From assembly GCF_051020765.1 (NCBI RefSeq), contig NW_027469184.1, forward strand, positions 390,472 through 454,471: a DNA stretch of 64,000 nt. Direction: 5' to 3'. The notes below the pieces were generated by a model, which did no database searches, had not been told where the DNA came from, and saw only the letters and a program-made list of their open reading frames with translations. This document shows, one piece after another, positions 41,847-57,400 of the stretch. Position 1 is the first letter of the stretch. The number at the start of each line of letters is the position of its first letter. The stretch comes from Lasioglossum baleicum (Eukaryota > Arthropoda > Insecta > Hymenoptera > Halictidae). A program made the translations under genes and the position numbers.

Positions 41847-43424
41847 AACGCATAACGCATAACGCATAACGCATAACGCATAACGCATAACGCATAACGC
41901 ATAACGCATAACGCATAACGCATAACGCATAACGCATAACGCATAACGCATAACGCATAACGCATAACGCATAACGCATAACGCATAACGCATAACGCAT
42001 AACGCATAACGCATAACGCATAACGCATAACGCATAACGCATAACGCATAACGCATAACGCATAACGCATAACGCATAACGCATAACGCATAACGCATAA
42101 CGCATAACGCATAACGCATAACGCATAACGCATAACGCATAACGCATAACGCATAACGCATAACGCATAACGCATAACGCATAACGCATAACGCATAACG
42201 CATAACGCATAACGCATAACGCATAACGCATAACGCATAACGCATAACGCATAACGCATAACGCATAACGCATAACGCATAACGCATAACGCATAACGCA
42301 TAACGCATAACGCATAACGCATAACGCATAACGCATAACGCATAACGCATAACGCATAACGCATTACGCATAACGCTTAACGCATAACGCATAACGCATA
42401 ATCCATAAGGGATAACGCATAACCCATAACGCTTAACGCAAAGCCGATAACGCATAACGCATTACGCATTACCCATGACGTATAACGCATAACGCATAAC
42501 GCATAACGCATAACGCATAACGCATAACGCATAACGCATAACGCATAACGCATAACGCATAACGCATAACGCATAACGCATAACGCATAACGCATAACGC
42601 ATGACGCACAACGCATAACGCACAACGCATAACGCATAACGCATAACGCATAACGCATAACGCATAACGCATAACGCATAACGCATAACGCATAACGCAT
42701 AACGCATAACGCATAACGCATAACGCATAACGCATAACGCATAACGCATAACGCATAACGCATAACGCATAACGCATAACGCATATGGCATAACGCATAA
42801 TGCAAAAGTCATAACGCATAACGCATAACGCATAACGCATAATGCAAAAGTCATAACGCATAACGCATAACGCATAACGCATAACGCATAACGCATAACG
42901 CATAACGCATAACGCATAACGCATAACGCATAACGCATAACGCATAACGCATAACGCATAACGCATAACGCATAACGCATAACGCATTACGCATAACGCA
43001 TAACGCATAACGCATAACGCATAAGGCATAAGCATAACGCATAACGCATAACGCATAACGCATAACGCATAACGCATAACGCATAACGCATAACGCATAT
43101 CGCATAACGCGTAACGCAAAACTCATAACGCATAGCCCATAACGCATAACGCATAACGCATAACGCATAACGCATAACGCATAACGCATAACGCATAACG
43201 CATAATGCAAAAGTCATAACGCATAACGCATAACGCATAACGCATAACGCATAACGCATAACGCATAACGCATAACGCATAACGCATAACGCATAACGCA
43301 TAACGCATAACGCATAACGCATAACGCATAACGCATAACGCATAACGCATAACGCATAACGCATAACGCATAACGCATAACGCATAACGCATAACGCATA
43401 ACGCATAACGCATAACGCATAACG

Positions 43425-43660
43425 CATAGCGCATAACGCATAACGCATAACGCATAATGCATAACGCATAACGCATAACGCATAACGCATAACGCATAAC
43501 GCATAACGCATAACGCATAACGCATAACGCATAACGCATAACGCATAACGCATAACGCATAACGCATATCGCATAACGCATAACGCATAACGCATAACGC
43601 ATAACGCATAACGCATAACGCATAACGCATAACGCATAACGCATGACGCACAACGCATAA
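43425..43660 (+). repeat. Block H copy 1
   Basis: CATAGCG, three perfect units, AATGCAT, about 100 bp of perfect units, CATATCG, about 75 bp of perfect units, CATGACGCACAACG. Six copies exist, all within the two 5.5-kb modules. Confidence 0.85.
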
Positions 43661-43806
43661 CGCATAACGCATAACGCATAACGCATAACGCATAACGCAT
43701 AACGCATAACGCATAACGCATTACGCATAACGCATAACGCATAACGCATAACGCATAAGGCATAAGCATAACGCATAACGCATAACGCATAACGCATAAC
43801 GCATAA

Positions 43807-44850
43807 CGCGTAACGCGTAACGCAAAACTCATAACGCATAACGCATAACGCATAACGCATAACGCATAACGCATAATGCAAAAGTCATAACGCATATGGC
43901 ATAACGCATAACGCATTACGCATAACGCATAACGCATAACGCATAACGCATAACGCATAAGGCATAAGCATAACGCATAACGCATAACGCATAACGCATA
44001 ACGCATAACGCATAACGCATAACGCATAACGCATAACGCATATGGCATAACGCATAATGCAAAAGTCATAACGCATAACGCATAACGCATAACGCATAAT
44101 GCAAAAGTCATAACGCATAACGCATAACGCATAACGCATAACGCATAACGCATAACGCATAACGCATAACGCATAACGCATAACGCATAACGCATAACGC
44201 ATAACGCATAACGCATAACGCATAACGCATAACGCATAACGCATAACGCATTACGCATAACGCATAACGCATAACGCATAACGCATAAGGCATAAGCATA
44301 ACGCATAACGCATAACGCATAACGCATAACGCATAACGCATAACGCATAACGCATAACGCATAACGCATATCGCATAACGCGTAACGCAAAACTCATAAC
44401 GCATAGCCCATAACGCATAACGCATAACGCATAACGCATAACGCATAACGCATAACGCATAACGCATAACGCATAACGCATAACGCATAACGCATAATGC
44501 AAAAGTCATAACGCATAACGCATAACGCGTAACGCGTAACGCAAAACTCATAACGCATAACGCATAACGCATAACGCATAACGCATAACGCATAACGCAT
44601 AACGCATAACGCATAATGCAAAAGTCATAACGCATATGGCATAACGCATAACGCATTACGCATAACGCATAACGCATAACGCATAACGCATAACGCATAA
44701 GGCATAAGCATAACGCATAACGCATAACGCATAACGCATAACGCATAACGCATAACGCATAACGCATAACGCATAACGCATATGGCATAACGCATAATGC
44801 AAAAGTCATAACGCATAACGCATAACGCATAACGCATAATGCAAAAGTCA
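43807..44850 (+). repeat. 0.74-kb duplication inside the 5.5-kb module
   Basis: D doublet, ATGCAAAAGTC directly followed by CATATGGC, CATTACG, AAGGCATAAGCAT, CATATGGC and an ATGCAAAAGTC pair occur from 43,807 and again from 44,526. The offset is 719 bp at the D doublet and 740 bp from the first ATGCAAAAGTC onward. The same nested pair is present in the second 5.5-kb module (49,321 and 50,039), so this duplication came first. Confidence 0.8.
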
Positions 44851-46134
44851 TAACGCATAACGCATAACGCATAACGCATAACGCATAACGCATAACGCAT
44901 AACGCATAACGCATAACGCATAACGCATAACGCATAACGCATAACGCATAACGCATAACGCATAACGCATAACGCATAACGCATAACGCATAACGCATAA
45001 CGCATAACGCATAACGCATAACGCATAACGCATAACGCATAACGCATAACGCATAACGCATAACGCATAACGCATAACGCATAACGCATAACGCATAACG
45101 CATAACGCATAACGCATAACGCATAACGTATAAACCATAAGGCATAACGCATAGCCCATAACGCATAACGCATAACGCATAATGCAAAAGTCATAACGCA
45201 TAACGCATATGGCATAACGCATAACGCATTACGCATAACGCATAACGCATAACGCATAAGGCATAAGCATAACGCATAACGCATAACGCATAACGCATAA
45301 CGCATAACGCATAACGCATAACGCATAACGCATAACGCATAACGCATAACGCATAACGCATAACGCATAACGCATAACGCATAACGCATAACGCATAACG
45401 CATAACGCATAACGCATAACGCATAACGCATAACGCATAACGCATAACGCATAACGCATAACGCATAACGCATAACGCATAACGCATAATGCAAAAGTCA
45501 TAACGCATAACGCATAACGCATAACGCATAACGCATAACGCATAACGCATAACGCATAACGCATAACGCATAACGCATAACGCATAACGCATAACGCATA
45601 ACGCATAACGCATAACGCATAACGCATAACGCATAACGCATAACGCATAACGCATAACGCATAACGCATAACGCATAACGCATAACGCATAACGCATAAC
45701 GCATAACGCATAACGCATAACGCATAACGCATAACGCATAACGCATAACGCATAACGCATAACGCATAACGCATAACGCATAACGCATAACGCATAACGC
45801 ATAACGCATAACGCATAACGCATAACGCATAACGCATAACGCATAACGCATAACGCATAACGCATAACGCATAACGCATAACGTATAAACCATAAGGCAT
45901 AACGCATAGCCCATAACGCATAACGCATAACGCATAATGCAAAAGTCATAACGCATAACGCATATGGCATAAGGCATAAGCATAACGCATAACGCATAAC
46001 GCATAACGCATAACGCATAACGCATAACGCATAACGCATAACGCATAACGCATAACGCATAACGCATAACGCATAACGCATAACGCATAACGCATAACGC
46101 ATAACGCATAACGCATAACGCATAACGCATAACG

Positions 46135-46368
46135 CATAGCGCATAACGCATAACGCATAACGCATAATGCATAACGCATAACGCATAACGCATAACGCAT
46201 AACGCATAACGCATAACGCATAACGCATAACGCATAACGCATAACGCATAACGCATAACGCATAACGCATAACGCATATCGCATAACGCATAACGCATAA
46301 CGCATAACGCATAACGCATAACGCATAACGCATAACGCATAACGCATAACGCATGACGCACAACGCAT
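46135..46368 (+). repeat. Block H copy 2
   Basis: Same order as 43,425, 2,710 bp downstream of it. Its partner in the second 5.5-kb module is at 51,676. Confidence 0.85.
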
Positions 46369-47440
46369 AACGCATAACGCATAACGCATAACGCATAACG
46401 CATAACGCATAACGCATAACGCATAACGCATAACGCATTACGCATAACGCATAACGCATAACGCATAACGCATAACGCATAAGGCATAAGCATAACGCAT
46501 AACGCATAACGCATAACGCATAACGCATAACGCGTAACGCGTAACGCAAAACTCATAACGCATAACGCATAACGCATAACGCATAACGCATAACGCATAA
46601 CGCATAACGCATAACGCATAATGCAAAAGTCATAACGCATATGGCATAACGCATAACGCATTACGCATAACGCATAACGCATAACGCATAACGCATAACG
46701 CATAAGGCATAAGCATAACGCATAACGCATAACGCATAACGCATAACGCATAACGCATAACGCATAACGCATAACGCATAACGCATAACGCATAACGCAT
46801 AACGCATAACGCATAACGCATAACGCATAACGCATAACGCATAACGCATAACGCATAACGCATAACGCATAACGCATAACGCATAACGCATAACGCATAA
46901 CGCATAACGCATAACGCATAACGCATAACGCATAACGCATAACGCATAACGCATAACGCATAACGCATAACGCATAACGCATAACGCATAACGCATAACG
47001 CATAACGCATAACGCATAACGTATAAACCATAAGGCATAACGCATAGCCCATAACGCATAACGCATAACGCATAATGCAAAAGTCATAACGCATAACGCA
47101 TATGGCATAACGCATAACGCATTACGCATAACGCATAACGCATAACGCATAACGCATAAGGCATAAGCATAACGCATAACGCATAACGCATAACGCATAA
47201 CGCATAACGCATAACGCATAACGCATAACGCATAACGCATAACGCATAACGCATAACGCATAACGCATAACGCATAACGCATAACGCATAACGCATAACG
47301 CATAACGCATAACGCATAACGCATAACGCATAACGCATAACGCATAACGCATAACGCATAACGCATAACGCATAACGCATAACGCATAACGCATAACGCA
47401 TAACGCATAACGCATAACGCATAACGCATAACGCATAACG

Positions 47441-47672
47441 CATAGCGCATAACGCATAACGCATAACGCATAATGCATAACGCATAACGCATAACGCATA
47501 ACGCATAACGCATAACGCATAACGCATAACGCATAACGCATAACGCATAACGCATAACGCATAACGCATAACGCATAACGCATATCGCATAACGCATAAC
47601 GCATAACGCATAACGCATAACGCATAACGCATAACGCATAACGCATAACGCATAACGCATGACGCACAACGC
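47441..47672 (+). repeat. Block H copy 3
   Basis: Third H of the first 5.5-kb module, 1,306 bp after copy 2. Partner at 53,003. Confidence 0.85.
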
Positions 47673-48930
47673 ATAACGCATAACGCATAACGCATAACGC
47701 ATAACGCATAACGCATAACGCATAACGCATAACGCATTACGCATAACGCATAACGCATAACGCATAACGCATAACGCATAACGCATAACGCATAACGCAT
47801 AACGCATAACGCATAACGCATAACGCATAACGCATAACGCATAACGCATAACGCATAACGCATAACGCATTACGCATAACGCTTAACGCATAACGCATAA
47901 CGCATAATCCATAAGGGATAACGCATAACCCATAACGCTTAACGCAAAGCCGATAACGCATAACGCATTACGCATTACCCATGACGTATAACGCATAACG
48001 CATAACGCATAACGCATAACGCATAACGCATAACGCATAACGCATAACGCATAACGCATAACGCATAACGCATAACGCATAACGCATAACGCATAACGCA
48101 TAACGCATGACGCACAACGCATAACGCACAACGCATAACGCATAACGCATAACGCATAACGCATAACGCATAACGCATAACGCATAACGCATAACGCATA
48201 ACGCATAACGCATAACGCATAACGCATAACGCATAACGCATAACGCATAACGCATAACGCATAACGCATAACGCATAACGCATAACGCATATGGCATAAC
48301 GCATAATGCAAAAGTCATAACGCATAACGCATAACGCATAACGCATAATGCAAAAGTCATAACGCATAACGCATAACGCATAACGCATAACGCATAACGC
48401 ATAACGCATAACGCATAACGCATAACGCATAACGCATAACGCATAACGCATAACGCATAACGCATAACGCATAACGCATAACGCATAACGCATTACGCAT
48501 AACGCATAACGCATAACGCATAACGCATAAGGCATAAGCATAACGCATAACGCATAACGCATAACGCATAACGCATAACGCATAACGCATAACGCATAAC
48601 GCATATCGCATAACGCGTAACGCAAAACTCATAACGCATAGCCCATAACGCATAACGCATAACGCATAACGCATAACGCATAACGCATAACGCATAACGC
48701 ATAACGCATAATGCAAAAGTCATAACGCATAACGCATAACGCATAACGCATAACGCATAACGCATAACGCATAACGCATAACGCATAACGCATAACGCAT
48801 AACGCATAACGCATAACGCATAACGCATAACGCATAACGCATAACGCATAACGCATAACGCATAACGCATAACGCATAACGCATAACGCATAACGCATAA
48901 CGCATAACGCATAACGCATAACGCATAACG

Positions 48931-49162
48931 CATAGCGCATAACGCATAACGCATAACGCATAATGCATAACGCATAACGCATAACGCATAACGCATAACG
49001 CATAACGCATAACGCATAACGCATAACGCATAACGCATAACGCATAACGCATAACGCATAACGCATAACGCATATCGCATAACGCATAACGCATAACGCA
49101 TAACGCATAACGCATAACGCATAACGCATAACGCATAACGCATAACGCATGACGCACAACGC
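48931..49162 (+). repeat. Block H copy 4
   Basis: Exactly 5,506 bp from copy 1, with CATAGCG, AATGCAT, CATATCG and CATGACGCACAACG in order. Confidence 0.85.
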
Positions 49163-51675
49163 ATAACGCATAACGCATAACGCATAACGCATAACGCATA
49201 ACGCATAACGCATAACGCATAACGCATAACGCATTACGCATAACGCATAACGCATAACGCATAACGCATAAGGCATAAGCATAACGCATAACGCATAACG
49301 CATAACGCATAACGCATAACGCGTAACGCGTAACGCAAAACTCATAACGCATAACGCATAACGCATAACGCATAACGCATAACGCATAATGCAAAAGTCA
49401 TAACGCATATGGCATAACGCATAACGCATTACGCATAACGCATAACGCATAACGCATAACGCATAACGCATAAGGCATAAGCATAACGCATAACGCATAA
49501 CGCATAACGCATAACGCATAACGCATAACGCATAACGCATAACGCATAACGCATATGGCATAACGCATAATGCAAAAGTCATAACGCATAACGCATAACG
49601 CATAACGCATAATGCAAAAGTCATAACGCATAACGCATAACGCATAACGCATAACGCATAACGCATAACGCATAACGCATAACGCATAACGCATAACGCA
49701 TAACGCATAACGCATAACGCATAACGCATAACGCATAACGCATAACGCATAACGCATAACGCATTACGCATAACGCATAACGCATAACGCATAACGCATA
49801 AGGCATAAGCATAACGCATAACGCATAACGCATAACGCATAACGCATAACGCATAACGCATAACGCATAACGCATAACGCATATCGCATAACGCGTAACG
49901 CAAAACTCATAACGCATAGCCCATAACGCATAACGCATAACGCATAACGCATAACGCATAACGCATAACGCATAACGCATAACGCATAACGCATAACGCA
50001 TAACGCATAATGCAAAAGTCATAACGCATAACGCATAACGCGTAACGCGTAACGCAAAACTCATAACGCATAACGCATAACGCATAACGCATAACGCATA
50101 ACGCATAACGCATAACGCATAACGCATAATGCAAAAGTCATAACGCATATGGCATAACGCATAACGCATTACGCATAACGCATAACGCATAACGCATAAC
50201 GCATAACGCATAAGGCATAAGCATAACGCATAACGCATAACGCATAACGCATAACGCATAACGCATAACGCATAACGCATAACGCATAACGCATATGGCA
50301 TAACGCATAATGCAAAAGTCATAACGCATAACGCATAACGCATAACGCATAATGCAAAAGTCATAACGCATAACGCATAACGCATAACGCATAACGCATA
50401 ACGCATAACGCATAACGCATAACGCATAACGCATAACGCATAACGCATAACGCATAACGCATAACGCATAACGCATAACGCATAACGCATAACGCATAAC
50501 GCATAACGCATAACGCATAACGCATAACGCATAACGCATAACGCATAACGCATAACGCATAACGCATAACGCATAACGCATAACGCATAACGCATAACGC
50601 ATAACGCATAACGCATAACGCATAACGCATAACGCATAACGTATAAACCATAAGGCATAACGCATAGCCCATAACGCATAACGCATAACGCATAATGCAA
50701 AAGTCATAACGCATAACGCATATGGCATAACGCATAACGCATTACGCATAACGCATAACGCATAACGCATAAGGCATAAGCATAACGCATAACGCATAAC
50801 GCATAACGCATAACGCATAACGCATAACGCATAACGCATAACGCATAACGCATAACGCATAACGCATAACGCATAACGCATAACGCATAACGCATAACGC
50901 ATAACGCATAACGCATAACGCATAACGCATAACGCATAACGCATAACGCATAACGCATAACGCATAACGCATAACGCATAACGCATAACGCATAACGCAT
51001 AATGCAAAAGTCATAACGCATAACGCATAACGCATAACGCATAACGCATAACGCATAACGCATAACGCATAACGCATAACGCATATCGCATAACGCATAA
51101 CGCATAACGCATAACGCATAACGCATAACGCATAACGCATAACGCATAACGCATAACGCATAACGCATAACGCATAACGCATAACGCATAACGCATAACG
51201 CATAACGCATAACGCATAACGCATAACGCATAACGCATAACGCATAACGCATAACGCATAACGCATAACGCATAACGCATAACGCATAACGCATAACGCA
51301 TAACGCATAACGCATAACGCATAACGCATAACGCATAACGCATAACGCATAACGCATAACGCATAACGCATAACGCATAACGCATAACGCATAACGCATA
51401 ACGCATAACGCATAACGCATAACGTATAAACCATAAGGCATAACGCATAGCCCATAACGCATAACGCATAACGCATAATGCAAAAGTCATAACGCATAAC
51501 GCATATGGCATAAGGCATAAGCATAACGCATAACGCATAACGCATAACGCATAACGCATAACGCATAACGCATAACGCATAACGCATAACGCATAACGCA
51601 TAACGCATAACGCATAACGCATAACGCATAACGCATAACGCATAACGCATAACGCATAACGCATAACGCATAACG

Positions 51676-51912
51676 CATAGCGCATAACGCATAACGCATA
51701 ACGCATAATGCATAACGCATAACGCATAACGCATAACGCATAACGCATAACGCATAACGCATAACGCATAACGCATAACGCATAACGCATAACGCATAAC
51801 GCATAACGCATAACGCATATCGCATAACGCATAACGCATAACGCATAACGCATAACGCATAACGCATAACGCATAACGCATAACGCATAACGCATAACGC
51901 ATGACGCACAAC
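51676..51912 (+). repeat. Block H copy 5
   Basis: 5,541 bp from copy 2; H order complete. Confidence 0.85.
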
Positions 51913-53002
51913 GCATAACGCATAACGCATAACGCATAACGCATAACGCATAACGCATAACGCATAACGCATAACGCATAACGCATTACGCATAACGCAT
52001 AACGCATAACGCATAACGCATAACGCATAAGGCATAAGCATAACGCATAACGCATAACGCATAACGCATAACGCATAACGCGTAACGCGTAACGCAAAAC
52101 TCATAACGCATAACGCATAACGCATAACGCATAACGCATAACGCATAACGCATAACGCATAACGCATAATGCAAAAGTCATAACGCATATGGCATAACGC
52201 ATAACGCATTACGCATAACGCATAACGCATAACGCATAACGCATAACGCATAAGGCATAAGCATAACGCATAACGCATAACGCATAACGCATAACGCATA
52301 ACGCATAACGCATAACGCATAACGCATAACGCATAACGCATAACGCATAACGCATAACGCATAACGCATAACGCATAACGCATAACGCATAACGCATAAC
52401 GCATAACGCATAACGCATAACGCATAACGCATAACGCATAACGCATAACGCATAACGCATAACGCATAACGCATAACGCATAACGCATAACGCATAACGC
52501 ATAACGCATAACGCATAACGCATAACGCATAACGCATAACGCATAACGCATAACGCATAACGCATAACGCATAACGCATAACGTATAAACCATAAGGCAT
52601 AACGCATAGCCCATAACGCATAACGCATAACGCATAATGCAAAAGTCATAACGCATAACGCATATGGCATAACGCATAACGCATTACGCATAACGCATAA
52701 CGCATAACGCATAACGCATAAGGCATAAGCATAACGCATAACGCATAACGCATAACGCATAACGCATAACGCATAACGCATAACGCATAACGCATAACGC
52801 ATAACGCATAACGCATAACGCATAACGCATAACGCATAACGCATAACGCATAACGCATAACGCATAACGCATAACGCATAACGCATAACGCATAACGCAT
52901 AACGCATAACGCATAACGCATAACGCATAACGCATAACGCATAACGCATAACGCATAACGCATAACGCATAACGCATAACGCATAACGCATAACGCATAA
53001 CG

Positions 53003-53235
53003 CATAGCGCATAACGCATAACGCATAACGCATAATGCATAACGCATAACGCATAACGCATAACGCATAACGCATAACGCATAACGCATAACGCATAACG
53101 CATAACGCATAACGCATAACGCATAACGCATAACGCATAACGCATATCGCATAACGCATAACGCATAACGCATAACGCATAACGCATAACGCATAACGCA
53201 TAACGCATAACGCATAACGCATGACGCACAACGCA
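53003..53235 (+). repeat. Block H copy 6
   Basis: 5,562 bp from copy 3; H order complete. No H block is seen to the right of this point. Confidence 0.85.
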
Positions 53236-53340
53236 TAACGCATAACGCATAACGCATAACGCATAACGCATAACGCATAACGCATAACGCATAACGCATT
53301 ACGCATAACGCATAACGCATAACGCATAACGCATAACGCA

Positions 53341-54425
53341 TAAGGCATAAGCATAACGCATAACGCATAACGCATAACGCATAACGCATAACGCGTAACG
53401 CGTAACGCAAAACTCATAACGCATAACGCATAACGCATAACGCATAACGCATAACGCATAACGCATAACGCATAATGCAAAAGTCATAACGCATATGGCA
53501 TAACGCATAACGCATTACGCATAACGCATAACGCATAACGCATAACGCATAACGCATAAGGCATAAGCATAACGCATAACGCATAACGCATAACGCATAA
53601 CGCATAACGCATAACGCATAACGCATAACGCATAACGCATAACGCATAACGCATAACGCATAACGCATAACGCATAACGCATAACGCATAACGCATAACG
53701 CATAACGCATAACGCATAATGCAAAAGTCATAACGCATAACGCATATGGCATAACGCATAACGCATTACGCATAACGCATAACGCATAACGCATAAGGCA
53801 TAAGCATAACGCATAACGCATAACGCATAACGCATAACGCATAACGCATAACGCATAACGCATAACGCATAACGCATAACGCATAACGCATAACGCATAA
53901 CGCATAACGCATAACGCATAACGCATAACGCATAACGCATAACGCATAACGCATAACGCATAACGCATAACGCATAACGCATAACGCATAACGCATAACG
54001 CATAACGCATAACGCATAACGCATAATGCAAAAGTCATAACGCATAACGCATAACGCATAACGCATAACGCATAACGCATAACGCATAACGCATAACGCA
54101 TAACGCATAACGCATAACGCATAACGCATAACGCATAACGCATAACGCATAACGCATAACGCATAACGCATAACGCATAACGCATAACGCATAACGCATA
54201 ACGCATAACGCATAACGCATAACGCATAACGCATAACGCATAACGCATAACGCATAACGCATAACGCATAACGCATAACGCATAACGCATAACGCATAAC
54301 GCATAACGCATAACGCATAACGCATAACGCATAACGCATAACGCATAACGCATAACGCATAACGCATAACGCATAACGCATAACGCATAACGCATAACGC
54401 ATAACGCATAACGCATAACGCATAA
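53341..54425 (+). repeat. Linker between the 5.5-kb and 3.35-kb modules
   Basis: AAGGCATAAGCAT (53,341), D doublet (53,393), ATGCAAAAGTC followed by CATATGGC (53,474), CATTACG and AAGG units (53,512-53,570), another such group at 53,718-53,806, ATGCAAAAGTC at 54,025 and about 390 bp of perfect units. Confidence 0.7.
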
Positions 54426-57400
54426 CGTATAAACCATAAGGCATAACGCATAGCCCATAACGCATAACGCATAACGCATAATGCAAAAGTCATAACGCAT
54501 AACGCATATGGCATAAGGCATAAGCATAACGCATAACGCATAACGCATAACGCATAACGCATAACGCATAACGCATAACGCATAACGCATAACGCATAAC
54601 GCATAACGCATAACGCATAACGCGTAACGCAAAACTCATAACGCATAGCCCATAACGCATAACGCATAACGCATAACGCATAACGCATAACGCATAACGC
54701 ATAACGCATAACGCATAACGCATAACGCATAACGCATAACGCATAACGCATAACGCATAACGCATAACGCATAACGCATAACGCATAACGCATAACGCAT
54801 AACGCATAACGCATAACGCATAACGCATAACGCATAACGCATAATGCAAAAGTCATAACGCATAACGCATAACGCATAACGCATAACGCATAACGCATAA
54901 CGCATAACGCATAACGCATAACGCATAACGCATAACGCATAACGCATAACGCATAACGCATAACGCATAACGCATAACGCATAACGCATAACGCATAACG
55001 CATAACGCATAACGCATAACGCATAACGCATAACGCATAACGCATAACGCATAACGCATAACGCATAACGCATAACGCATAACGCATAACGCATAACGCA
55101 TAACGCATAACGCATAACGCATAACGCATAACGCATAACGCATAACGCATAACGCATAACGCATAACGCATAACGCATAACGCATAACGCATAACGCATA
55201 ACGCATAACGCATAACGCATAACGCATAACGCATAACGCATAACGCATAACGCATAACGCATAACGCATAACGCATAACGCATAACGCATAACGCATAAC
55301 GCATAACGCATAACGCATAACGCATAACGCATAACGCATAACGCATAACGCATAACGTATAAACCATAAGGCATAACGCATAGCCCATAACGCATAACGC
55401 ATAACGCATAATGCAAAAGTCATAACGCATAACGCATAACGCATAACGCATAACGCATAACGCATAACGCATAACGCATAACGCATAACGCATAACGCAT
55501 AACGCATAACGCATAACGCGTAACGCAAAACTCATAACGCATAACGCATAACGCATAACGCATAACGCATAACGCATAACGCATAACGCATAACGCATAA
55601 CGCATAACGCATAACGCATAACGCATAACGCATAACGCATAACGCATAACGCATAACGCATAACGCATAACGCATAACGCATAACGCATAACGCATAACG
55701 CATAACGCATAACGCATAACGCATAACGCATAACGCATAACGCATAACGCATAACGCATAACGCATAACGCATAACGCATAACGCATAACGCATAACGCA
55801 TAACGCATAACGCATAACGCATAACGCATAACGCATAACGCATAACGCATAACGCATAACGCATAACGCATAACGCATAACGCATAACGCATAACGCATA
55901 ACGCATAACGCATAACGCATAACGCAAAACGCATAACGCATAACGCATAACGCAGAACGCATAACGCATAACGCATGACGCACAACGCATAACGCACAAC
56001 GCATAACGCATAACGCATAACGCATAACGCATAACGCATAACGCATAACGCATAACGCATAACGCATAACGCATAACGCATAACGCATAACGCATAACGC
56101 ATAACGCATAACGCATAACGCGTAACGCAAAACTCATAACGCATAACGCATAACGCATAACGCATAACGCATAACGCATAACGCATAACGCATAACGCAT
56201 AACGCATAACGCATAACGCATAACGCATAACGCATAACGCATAACGCATAACGCATAACGCATAACGCATAACGCATAACGCATAACGCATAACGCATAA
56301 CGCATAACGCATAACGCATAACGCATAACGCATAACGCATAACGCATAACGCATAACGCATAACGCATAACGCATAACGCATAACGCATAACGCATAACG
56401 CATAACGCATAACGCATAATGCAAAAGTCATAACGCATAACGCATAACGCATAACGCATAACGCATAACGCATAACGCATAACGCATAACGCATAACGCA
56501 TAACGCATAACGCATAACGCATAACGCATAACGCATAACGCATAACGCATAACGCATAACGCATAACGCATAACGCATAACGCATAACGCATAACGCATA
56601 ACGCATAACGCATAACGCATAACGCATAACGCATAACGCATAACGCATAACGCATAACGCATAACGCATAACGCATAACGCATAACGCATAACGCATAAC
56701 GCATAACGCATAACGCATAACGCATAACGCATAACGCATAACGCATAACGCATAACGCATAACGCATAACGCATAACGCATAACGCATAACGCATAACGC
56801 ATAACGCATAACGCATAACGCATAACGCATAACGCATAACGTATAAACCATAAGGCATAACGCATAGCCCATAACGCATAACGCATAACGCATAATGCAA
56901 AAGTCATAACGCATAACGCATAAAGCATAACGCATAACGCATAACGCATAACGCATAACGCATAACGCATAACGTATAAACCATAAGGCATAACGCATAG
57001 CCCATAACGCATAACGCATAACGCATAATGCAAAAGTCATAACGCATAACGCATATGGCATAACGCATAACGCATTACGCATAACGCATAACGCATAACG
57101 CATAACGCATAACGTATAAACCATAAGGCATAACGCATAGCCCATAACGCATAACGCATAACGCATAATGCAAAAGTCATAACGCATAACGCATTACGCA
57201 TAACGCATAACGCATAACGCATAACGCATAACGCATAAGGCATAAGCATAACGCATAACGCATTACGCATAACGCATAACGCATAACGCATAACGCATAA
57301 CGCATAACGCATAACGCATAACGCATAACGCATAACGCATAACGCATAACGCATAACGCATAATGCAAAAGTCATAACGCATAACGCATAACGCATAACG

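Larger units (their letters stand above)
42361..47866 (+). repeat. 5.5-kb higher-order module, copy 1
   Basis: The largest repeated module. It opens with a block A carrying a private change, AAGGGAT instead of ACGGAT (42,409), then CATGACGCACAACG (42,600), ATGCAAAAGTC pairs, GCATATCGC plus CGCGTAACGCAAAACTC (43,099, 44,369), block H at 43,425, 46,135 and 47,441, D doublets at 43,807, 44,526 and 46,530, and block C at 45,127, 45,882 and 47,020. All recur in order in the next module. Offsets rise stepwise from 5,506 to 5,513, 5,541, 5,548 and 5,562 bp, in whole heptamers. Confidence 0.9.
47867..53340 (+). repeat. 5.5-kb higher-order module, copy 2
   Basis: Directly adjoins copy 1 and starts with a block A bearing the same AAGGGAT change (47,915). 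H blocks at 48,931, 51,676 and 53,003, D doublets at 49,321, 50,039 and 52,079, and block C at 50,640, 51,423 and 52,582 mirror copy 1. The copies diverge near 53,340, where copy 2 has an AAGGCATAAGCAT and D doublet while copy 1 runs through perfect units into the next block A. Along the compared stretch copy 2 has gained at least 56 bp (8 units). Confidence 0.9.
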
